Part shown: positions 32,101-42,700 of the stretch, one piece after another | Layout: the number at the start of each line of letters is the position of its first letter | Position numbering within the stretch: the first letter of the stretch is position 1 | Assembly: GCA_030141605.1 (NCBI GenBank) | Contig: JAQGDQ010000450.1 | Coordinates: forward strand, 62,001 to 126,000 | Length of the DNA: 64,000 bases | Reading direction: 5' to 3' | DNA from: Tubiluchus corallicola | Lineage: Eukaryota; Priapulida; Priapulimorpha; Priapulimorphida; Tubiluchidae | The notes under the pieces: generated by a model | The model's input: only the letters and a program-made list of their open reading frames with translations | Told to the model about the DNA's origin: nothing | The model's database searches: none | Made by a program: the position numbers and the translations under genes

Positions 32101-33039
32101 TGAACATTAGGCGTAAACCTGTAGCTCTTCAAGTAGCTTTTGTAATAAACATTTTCTTACAAACAGACTAATCGTACATTTACATTATCCCATGCTAAGA
32201 TGTCTCAATATATTTCTAATAAAATTAATAGACCTTTGTTTTCACAAACTGCTTGTCTAAAATTTACATGCAGGTTTTAACAAAAATATTAGTTGTATAT
32301 ACAGTTTAATTGCCGTTTTAGACTTAAATAAAAAGAGCGGTAAGGTAGTATCTATCATTTAACTGTTGTTAGAGTACGTGTGCCTCAGCTATGTGTTTTC
32401 GCCAGAGTTACTGCTGTACTTCATTTGAAGGGTCCTCACTCTGCTTTTTATCAATGTTTTGTTGTATACAGAATGATCGTTCATTGTTCTATGAACCGTC
32501 TTTTTATTGTTAACTTTTATTTAATAAACCCCATTTTTGTGTATTTAAAAAACAGAGTTTATCAAAGTCTGCTACACATGGCCAGTAACATTACATTGTT
32601 CTATAGGTTAGACTCGATGGCTGTTGTGCATACTGTATAGAACTGTATACATTGTCTGAAGTCCATCTACTTTCAAATTTTGGTGTAAATTCAGCCCGAT
32701 TACAAAAGGATGATAAGGCAGATTTAATGTTATAATTATATTAATTGAGCTATTAATAATGACGATATTATTGTAAAAAATACATTTGTAAATTGCCAAG
32801 GACTATCCATCATTATTATAAAGTTCCTTTTTTTCTAAAACAAATTTAGTTTTATGTTTTATTAATTCTCTATTCTCGACAGAAATCGCCTGTGCCCTAC
32901 TTGGGCTGCCCATGCACAACACGGCTTTTCTGCAAATTTAGCACATGCGCTTTAGCGGAAGTGTCCTACTTCGGCTAATGGTGTACTCCATCCCTACAAG
33001 AACATAGAACTTTTATTTTCTCCATTATAGTTTTACAGC
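29170..33039. other. Gene-poor AT-rich region
   Basis: Nothing coding recognised over almost 4 kb. A purine-rich tract (gggcaggggggacaaaggg and following) lies at 31768-31870. No structural RNA identified. Confidence 0.45.
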
Positions 33040-34611
33040 AAAAGTCTTAGTTACCTTACCTTAGACCTTAGTCCTTCCTGCGCATTGATGCACATTGGGC
33101 AGACAGCATTTTCCACTGAGTTCTATCGGCGGCTTCGTTCTCTACGTTTTCCCAACGTCTGTTGACAGCTCGAAGGTCTTCTTTGAAGGATCTGCGCCAC
33201 GTTGTTTTTGGCCGACCTCTTTTTCGTTTCCCACCAGGTGGTTCCCACTGTACTGCTGTTTTGGCGTAGCGACTTTCTGATAGACGGAGAATATGTCCAG
33301 CCAGTTTCATTCTTCTCTCTGTAACTATATCTTGTAACCGCAATGACTGCGCTCGTTGAAGAACTTCTACATTGGTGACATGGTCGCGGTAGGAGATTTT
33401 TAGTATCTTTCGAAGGCATTTTTGGTGGAAGACGTTCAGTTTCTTTGATAACTCCGCTGTGACTTTCCAGGTTTCGCTAGCATAGAGAGCCGTTGGCAGC
33501 ACAATGGCGTTGTACAGACGAAGTTTGATTTTCATGTCAATTTTCTTGCTTGTCCAGATTTTTCCCATCTTCCTAAATACTGCTGTTGCTTTGCCGATTC
33601 TCCCCCTGATGTCATTTTCTGTACCTCCATTACAGGTCATCACACTGCCCAGATATGAAAAACTGGTAACGTTCTTAACCATTTGGCCTCCCACTGTTAT
33701 ATGTACATCATTCTGTTGGTTTGTCCACACTTTCAAAACTTTGGTCTTTTCTTGACTAATTCTCAATCCAATTTTTCCCGCTACTTCTTCCATACTTGTG
33801 GTCAGTTGTTGCAGGCTTTCTTTTGATGTTTCCAGAAGAGCTATATCGTCAGCAAAGTCCAGATCTGCCAATCGTTGTTGTTGTTTCCATTGCATTCCTA
33901 GATCTTTACCATCAACAGCCTTGTTCATGATGAAATCAATCGTCAGTAGGAATAGGAATGGCGACATAATGCAACCCTGCTTAACTCCAGTTTCGATGGT
34001 GAAATACTCGGTGTTTCCCTCTTGTGTTCTTATACAACAGCCGCTGTTTTGGTAAAAGTTCTGGATGGTTGAAATGAATTTCTGTGGGATACCATACAGA
34101 GAAGCAATTTTCCATAGAGACTGCCTGTGAACAGAGTCAAAAGCCTTCTTGAAATCAATAAAATTGATTAATAAGGACTGTTGGAATTCCATACATTGCT
34201 CAATGATGTTTCTGAGAGTGAATATCTGTTCACAGCATGATCTTCCTTTTCTAAATCCAGCTTGTTGTTCTCTTAGTCTTATATCAGCAGCATCTCTCAA
34301 CCGATCTAGCAGCACTATACTCAGGACTTTTCCAGGTATTGACATCAGAGTTATTCCTCTCCAATTATTGCAATCTGTCAGGTTCCCTTTTTTAGGCAAC
34401 TTCACGATGACTCCATTTCTCCAATCTTCGGGGACCTTTTGTTGTTCCCAGCAGCTGTTCAGGAGCTTTGTCATTGATTGTGTTATCCCTTTATTACCGT
34501 GTTTCAGGAGCTCAGCTGTTATTTGGTCCTCTCCTGCTGCTTTAAAAATTATACTTAAAAATTATACTTAAAAATTATACTTTTAAAATTATACTTTAAA
34601 AGTCTTAGTTA
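33040..34611 (-). mobile_element. Young 5'-truncated LINE with 14-bp target duplication
   Basis: The same 14 bases, aaaagtcttagtta, occur at 33040-33053 and 34598-34611 and flank a minus-strand element (33054-34597). The element keeps the reverse transcriptase and C-terminal region and ends in taaggtctaaggtaagg-like sequence, a short-repeat 3' end as in RTE-type elements. At the truncated 5' junction there are four near-copies of a 13-base unit aaaaattatactt (about 34545-34597). Endonuclease and all 5' sequence are missing. Confidence 0.9.
33068..34550 (-). CDS. LINE reverse transcriptase, uninterrupted open frame
   Basis: Open for 468 codons from the first ATG (34474) and about 25 more codons upstream to the truncation point. 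Motifs in order: NWRGITLMSIPGKVLSIVLL, EQQAGFRKGRSC, INFIDFKKAFDSVHRQSLW, ETGVKQGCIMSPFLFLL, the catalytic FADDIALL, FSYLGSVMTCNGG, then LRLYNAIVLPTALYASETW and a basic GGKRKRGRPKTTWRR. The product would copy element RNA at a nicked target, but with no endonuclease and no promoter this copy cannot move on its own. Similar proteins belong to RTE-like or related clades; assignment tentative. Confidence 0.9.
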
Positions 34612-36310
34612 AATACTAAAATATTTTGTAATCATGGAGCAGGGCAGAGCGAGATCAAAGGGTCGTCTAGTCTCCTGCCCTTTCATATAGCTAAATAGGT
34701 ATAATAAACATAAATGGTGATGCTGCAGATAACAAAATCAAATAAGAAGAAAGAAAAAGACAAAGTAGCACAAATTTTCGAAAGAAATAGCGTAAAGTTA
34801 AACATATAAATCTAAGCAAAAGAACACAATTTTGGGGACACCAAAAGATTTGTAAGCAACATAATAAACCAAAATCCTTAATTAAAGTCTGAAGTAAAAC
34901 ATTGAATCAAACTAAAACAAAACGAATGATGAGTAATTCATCAATTATAACAAAGTAATTTTCATTAGGCTACTTCATTAGGCCGAACTTGGTATTTATC
35001 CCTTTTCTTTTATTCTAATAGTGATGCTAGGCTATAGCTAAGGTCAAATTTTTATCGAGGCAAATAAGTGGAAAGCATGTCTGAAGCTTAGGTATGTATT
35101 TAAATGTAGGTGTAGACCTGCCCTCAAATACATTAGGTTAGGCAAATTTTTCATCATATCTACATTAGCTGGATCAAATTGAGTACTTGGACTAGTTGCC
35201 TGAATACTACTTGAACTTGTTACCCACTGCATGGTTCACTTCTTACAGAGGTTATAGAAACCTTGGCTGTTAGCCTGTTATGCCAAAATCAAATAGTGTC
35301 TCGTTTCTGCAAATAAAAAATATAATCTCAAAACACGATGAAAGAAATTTCCATAATATTTCCATCGATTTACCATCATCATAAAATTGCTTTCATTTGT
35401 AAATCTAGCTCATAGCCAAATATAGAAATTGCAACCATTTGGTAGTTTTCGGTTATTGGTCAGTTGAAAGTGTTGACACAGTCCACTGATATGCGATAAA
35501 TGATCACTGATCAGCCAAATAATTCAAGAAAGCAACAAAGGTAACATATAGTCCAAAAGGTGCTGATTAAGTAAAAGACTCAGCTTACTTACAGCCTGAT
35601 CTAAACAATAAGTCAGTCTGGTTAACAGAAATATTATGGATCTCATGACACAGGACAAAAAATTGTAAATTCAACAGTTAGATGATTTTTTTAAAAATCG
35701 AGTCAGGAAAATTAACCTAGGCAAGTGCCTCATTTGCCTCAGTGTAGCTACGGCCTACTGGTGCAACGTGATGTAGTTGCTGGCTTTAATATTATTATAA
35801 TTTTCATAATTATGCATAGATGCAAATTTTAGCGTTAAAACAAAGTACACTTCAATGCTTTTCAAAATGAAACCACATTCTTGTTTGAGAGTCAGCATCT
35901 ACCCATACTTAGCATTACAGATAAGTACTTGATCACTACTAAAGTACTAATACAGTGGAAATTTGTACAGTATATAAAAGAAGATTAAATAACCACTTTG
36001 CAGGAAGATTTCGTAATATTGATAAGCTGCAGACTCATAAAAAAACCTCACAAAACGTTTTATGCAGTACTAACTACGTCAAGTCTAACGATAATGCTCT
36101 AAACATCTTTGGTTTCGTTGGCGGCATCTCTAAAGGATGACAAATTAAACAATTTATCACTGATGCATATTGAGTCAGATATGTTGAAAAAAATGGAGTT
36201 TTCAGAAATTATAACTGACTTTGCCCCAGAAAAATTTGGAAACTGAAATTTTGAATTTAAACTTGAATTGTGTAAACTTGATTTGTGTAAACCAGATTTG
36301 AAATATAGTG
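34612..36310. other. Upstream region of the elongase gene
   Basis: AT-rich, no gene recognised. The promoter and any 5' untranslated exon of the elongase would be expected here or nearer the ATG, but no specific site can be supported. Confidence 0.4.
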
Positions 36311-36317
36311 ACTGACT

Positions 36318-36432
36318 TTTGAAAAAAAAACTTTTTTCTATATTTTATTTTGGCGGGCCCCTTGCTCTTTTGTCAATTTATTTTTTTTACAAAAAAAAAA
36401 TTTTTTCGTTTTATTTTGCCGGGCCCCTTTTC
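36318..36432. repeat. Tandem pair around a ggcgggcccctt motif
   Basis: An A-run, T-run, ttttattttggcgggcccctt block occurs at 36318-36363 and again, diverged, at 36390-36429. Origin unknown. Confidence 0.6.
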
Positions 36433-36661
36433 ATCCCGGGCCTTGGGCTTCAGCCTATATGGCTATCCGCTACAGCCGGCATGTTGCTTTTTTTGCTAGA
36501 AGAACGCTAATTTTTCTAATATAGTGTACATACGTGAGTATATAGCTCAGATTTTTTGCATTATTAATTTTTATCAGTCTGTTTTTAATGCATTACTAGG
36601 TAGTATAGCTGATCTTGGTGGTGGGCAGTCTTGCTTTTGCTTTTCTAACATTAAGATTATT

Positions 36662-36728
36662 ATGGATTTGGTGGTGGAAGGTGTACAGTACTTGTATCAT
36701 TCCTACTTGTGGACACTCACATTTGCAG
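36662..36728 (+). CDS. ELOVL4: Elongase exon 1
   Basis: ATG at 36662 is the only ATG in the open stretch leading to this exon, giving [20 protein letters not shown] then FA. Donor gtaatt, phase 1. This short N-terminal lumenal lead matches the family. Confidence 0.8.
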
Positions 36729-39700
36729 GTAATTATTAGCTACAATTAAAGCTACTACAGCAGAGTCTATATTATTTATCGCAAGTAATATCTCATAAGT
36801 TTCTTCACTCCCATCTCCTTCATGACAACAAATATTTACGTACTTTTAACATCCCTGTTCGAGTAAAACTGCCCATGAGGTACTAGTGCTAACCTTTATA
36901 TTTTCTGAACGAGAATTAGATTTTTTTTCTAGCTCTCTAAATTGAATGTATAGATATTTGTCTTCAATGTAGCAATTAACTGCAGCAAATAATTTGCAAA
37001 ATTTTCCCAGAATTTTCATTTCAAACCCTTCTAGCTTCCAAGACTTAGTGATCGCTTGTATCTAAAACTGTTCAACGTAAAAAATGTAGAATGTTTACTT
37101 CTGCATAAAATTTCGCAAAGCATTCAAATTTTTCAATTACTGCAAGTTTGTATGCTTGACAGCTCTAAGACGTCGTGAAATTTGTGTTTGTCGCAGGTGG
37201 GTCTGCCTTGCATGGGTAGCAGTTAATTATAACAACCGGCCATTGCGCTGTTAAATTAACATTCGGCACACCCAGAACAATCTGTAGCTGTATAGCAAGG
37301 TCGTGTCCATCAATATTGTTTGATGAATATTGGTTTACTTCCAAGAGATTTTGCAAAGGCTGATAATTTGATAACGTATTTACAGTTCTGCTAACAAGTG
37401 AAAGATAAACAAATTATCCCACTCTAAACATATAACTGATTAATGCCCAAGTTATAAATCCAGCTGTGAAATTGCACTAACCTTAAAAAATACTAAAAAA
37501 CACTGTTAATTTTTTTTTATTTTTCTTACATTCAAAAGCATTTTGTATATTAAGCATAATAACATCAGGTCTTTTCAGAGTACAGCTCACATGCACTGGA
37601 CAGTGGAGAGTGCTGGCTGTTTCATTCTGTCAATACACACCTAGATGACAATAAAAATTATTCTAGCATGCTAATAAAAGCCTTTCCTAATGAGCACAGG
37701 GCTGATCGACATCATTGCTGCTACAAGCGCAAAGCAGAATTTTTATCTATTAGTTGCAAAAACTTTTTTCTTCGGAGACTGAAAATGAAGAATATAACAC
37801 ATTTTTTTGTTCTTATATAATTTACTTGTATGTTAGCCATTTCTTTTCCAAATTGTGTTAAATTTCAAGAGTGAAAAGTTTAGTTAATAAGGTTTTGTTT
37901 TTGCCCACCAAAGGTCACGAGTAAATGTATTTACCCGTGAGAAAGGAGTTTTCATTGATTACCGTCACGAATAAATTATTGGTTTGGCATATATTCAGAT
38001 ATCTTTATAACCTGTTTGAGAAGTTTTACCGAGGTGGTGAGTTTTCATTCTCCAATAACAAACATTAAACAGGTTAACATTTTTCACCAGGCCAGTGTCC
38101 TTTTGGCAACATCGGTGAACACTTATGAATGTTTTTGAGCATGTTTACTTATTTAGTGGCTGGTGGACTGATAAATTTTCTGTTAATCGCGAACCCCATT
38201 AAACCCTGGCTTTGTAAATGATTCTAAGGTATTTCCATAGATATAGCATTTCCCAAATTGATTTAACCAGTGCCTAGACTCCTTTACTAAATTTAAGAAG
38301 TATTAGACATTTGTCTGCGGTTCCATAGCATCCCTATGTACATGTACATTTTAAAAAACGTAAGCTATACATCAGTTGATATTTAACATTTAGTGACTCA
38401 TGAATTTGTTAAAGGAAGACCAACCTTCGCACAACATTCATTGTATTCTAATATATTACATAAAATTAACATAAATATTAAAATAAAAATATTAATATAA
38501 AAATTAACCTCGCTGCAGGTTTGTTTGAAAAAATGATGTAAGCTGCGCCCAAGCGTGAAGTGATCGAGATTTTAAATTGATTTTATTAATAACTAGAGAC
38601 ACTTATCACAATTTTATTTCTGAAACTTTCTAACATTTTTCTCAGCTATTAAAATAAGCTTGCTTAACTTTCCAAGAGACTTGGCTTTTGCTTTTACCAA
38701 AAACTGCCCAATAAATATTAAAAATTTGGGTGCTAAATTGGTGAATTGATTTTGATCTGCTTTCAGACGAACGTGTTGAAAAATGGCTTCTGATGAGTTC
38801 ACCACGGTACACATTGGCTTTGACAATGTTGTACTTGTTTGTGGTCTGGCTCGGTCCAAAAGCGATGAAACACAGGGAACCTTGGCAAATGCGCAAGACT
38901 TTAGTTGCTTACAACTTTGCCACGATGGGTTTAAATTTGTATATATTCGTAGAGGTAAGTTGGGGACCATTGATCTCAAGTTAGCTGTGGTTGCGCAGAT
39001 GGTGCAGACTCTTTACTGTAACACTAGCTTTTGCGGTTTTATTACCATGATCGTAATCATAAAATTCTGCAGCATTTTTGAAATTTTATTATGGCTATTT
39101 TTGGAGGAATTTAGAATTTTGTGTTTTGAATAATAATTGGATAAGAAAACAATAAAAAGTGATTAGATTGTCAACTTTCGTAATAAACTCATTTTAGCTG
39201 ATAATAGCACAGCGTCATTTCTATGTAAATACCTACAAAAGGACTTGTGGTATATGCTTCCGATAATAAGTCTCTGTTTTTAAACTTTGTCAAGCTGCAA
39301 CTAGATCATTTGAAGTATGTACATAGTTATTGGAACATATATAAAGATATACTATATATCTTCTTTTTAGCACATTTGTATATTGCCATTGAAAGTTTAA
39401 GCTTTACTAACCAAAAATTTACTTAAACAAGCCCCAAGTCCACAAAGTAACAAAGCAACCAAACTAATGAAAATTTGACAAAGGTAGTTAAAAAGACAGG
39501 GCCATGCTGAAGTCAAGTGAATGGTGTGTACGGCTGACAGTTACATCTAACAAGATTTGTACTGCTGGTTTGCAAATTTTTTGTATGGTCATTACCCTCA
39601 TATAAAGCCTTAAAGCATCTGACATGGGAGACATACTTTTTGTAACTGTAAATTTTGTCACTATGCTATCTACGGATTTTATTTCATTTTCTTTTATTGT

Positions 39701-42700
39701 ACAAATTTGCTCTTACTCGCAGATTTCACCGAGTAAATCTCAATTCCTTAAAAATTGTTTCACTGTAATTGTTGCTGCTAAAATTTTGAATTACGACAGG
39801 TACCCACAAAATACCGATAAATGCAATTAAACAGTTGTTGCAGATATGATCAGACAGTTGAAAATTTCTGTTTCGCTGTAATTGTATCTTATTTTGCAGA
39901 TACTTGATGCTTCAACTAGATTAGGTTATAGCTACGTGTGCCAACCAGTCGATTATTCTTGGAATTATAATGAGTTGAGAGTAAGAACTTTTCTAGTTAA
40001 TTTTTGATAGAGCTTTGTAAGTGACCAACTTTAATTTTGATATTTTCATTTTTGTCATACCTAGTCATCTAAATGCCTATGGCATGTGAATTAAAGGGAA
40101 ATGTTTGACCAAACTGACAGTTTGTTTCTTTGACGATAGTCCAAGTTGAATAGAAAACAGTGATCCTAATTATTGTGATGTATTTCGTTGATACATTCAG
40201 ATAGCTAAAGCCCTCTGGTGGTACTATTTTTCCAAACTACTGGAATTCTGTGACACATTTTTCTTCATTCTGAGGAAGAAGAACAGTCAGATTACATTCC
40301 TTCATGTCTACCATCACTCGACCATGTTCTGCTTGTGGTGGATAGGCATCAAATGGGTAGCTGGAGGCTCTGGTGAGTTTGATTTATTACCCTTAGTAGC
40401 CAGATGTATGTTTTTTGCCACCTTTCAGCTATGTTCTATGTATGAATGTGTGTGCAGCTTTTCGAATCTATCCTCCACATACGATTTTGTGTAAACGTGC
40501 ACTTGCTCTGCTTAATTTTCTGAAATTTCCTTCCATTTCATTTGAAAATGATTAATTGTAGCTTCATATTAGGTGAGAAAAGAAGTTTTATTAAAAGTAT
40601 GAACCCCAATGATGTAATAAACATGCTGTAAAATTTTATTTGGAATGCTTTGGCTGCTCTGATAGCCATTGCCACCCAATATGCACCAACAATAAAAAGC
40701 AGAAAGGATGTATTTAGAAAAACAAGTTTGTGAATTATCCGACACTATAAAATTTTCCAATCATTAACGGCCCAACATCAAATAAAGAAGGGTAATACAC
40801 ACTCAAGTGGCACAGCTATTAGGGGTGAAAGAGATACAACCACTCTAAGAAGCACATTTTTCAAAATTGGCATATTTTCAACAATGGACTCATTGTTTAT
40901 TTGACCATTGTTTAAGGACTCATGGACTTTATTTGACCAACCTGCCTCCTGTGTTTTTTTAAATGAGCATGCATTTATCAAGGTTGACTAATTGAACCAA
41001 GGACCAAATTGCCCCCTAACCTGTTTTTGCTTGCCCTAACCTTAGAATCTGGCTACGCCCCTGACAATCACTAGTCACTACGGCAAAAACTACGCAAGTA
41101 AATGACTATAAAGCATTAGTCAGAAACACACACACAAGAAACAAACAATGTTACAATGAAGCCATAGTTTTATTTTTGCAAGTGTAATTGGCTGATCTTG
41201 GCTGTCAGGACAGTTAAAATAACATTGTGTTTCACAATTGAAATGCCCAAAATAAATTATCGCATCATGTTTTTTTACATCGTTGGTGTCCATATTTTTA
41301 ATCGTGATTCCTTTCTGTTACCGCTCCGTTTAACTCAGTCAAATAATTTTAGTGCAGATATTTGCTGCTGTTTTAAATCTCTAGCAAAATCCGGTGAAGT
41401 TCCAAAATAAGGAAAATCCTTACTCTGTTTTGTTTACAAAAGTGCCTTAAATTCTCTAAAGCATGTAGTTAATGTTTCTTTGCTATATTTTTATTCCCTG
41501 GTTATTGTTGGATGACAGTATTCCAAATGTCCTTAATATTTTTCTGTAAGCCAAAATTCTGCAGTTAATACGTTTGAATGCAGCTCAAATCTCCTCGCTG
41601 TAAACTTTCAGAATTAAGTACGAACACCAGTTTTCGCACACGAGTATTTTGAATAGTTAATATGACAAATGAAAGATTGCAAATCATTGCAAATGTAGGA
41701 GAACAAGTTAGCAAAATTTGCATACATGTACCATTTTGAGGTAGGTTTTTGCTTCTGTTTCTTGAACTTGTTAATACACGTATGTTACTGAAGCTTAATT
41801 AGCAAACTTTCTGATTTGTTTACAGCATTTTACGGCGCTCTAGTCAATTCATTTATTCACGTGTTGATGTACACGTATTACGGACTCGCAGCTCTTGGAC
41901 CTGCGTACCAAAAATACCTTTGGTGGAAAAAATACCTCACTGTTTTACAGCTGGTGGGTTTCAACGTTTTTTCGTTTGTTTATTTGTTAGCTTAACTATG
42001 CACATCTTGGTCTTAGAGTTCTTATGAGTTTACCGATAATCGCACTTTCGGTTCAGTTTCATTTTTTCCAAAAGTTATTAAGCTTCGTAGCCAAAACATT
42101 CCGTAATTTTCAGTGGTATTTTTATTAGTATTCATCCAATTTTATTTTTCTTTTCTCCTAGATGTTAAAAACCGTTGAAAAATCTTGGCTAAAATAGTTC
42201 AAATAATCCGAGAATTTGATGCAGCCTGCATGTTAAAGTCAAGTTTCTAGGGCAGTGTGACATATCTTTCAAGGCACAGTCACCCGAAATATAAGAGTGT
42301 ATAACTTGAACAGAACCAAGTTAAATTTTATAATTTATGAAATATACCAACCAAAAAATATATACAAAATCAAAATTGTTTATATTTTGAAACATTTAGT
42401 TCCAAGCTGCTAGTTTTGGTTGTAGTTCTACAAATGAGCTATAAATTGAATTGTTTTAATTCAACTGCTATGTAACGCAAATTTTTGTTGGCTTGCTATT
42501 TCACCAAATTTGTAAGCTTTCACCACATGAAAGCAAACAAGCAAAAACAAAGTCTTTGTGAATTTTTTTCCACGTTAATAATACATGGTTTTGCAAAAAT
42601 GATATCGGTTCGGTTTCGGTTTGTAATTTCAGTTTCAGTAATTTCTCTTAATATTAGTGTAGGCATAACCACATGCGTTTGTTGCAATTATTGTGAACAG

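Noticed and set aside
33095-34571. Several + strand frames of 60-140 codons
   Set aside because: Antisense shadows of the LINE reverse transcriptase.
36319-36510. 63-codon hydrophobic frame
   Set aside because: Built from A/T homopolymer runs and a small tandem duplication, with no start context or homology.
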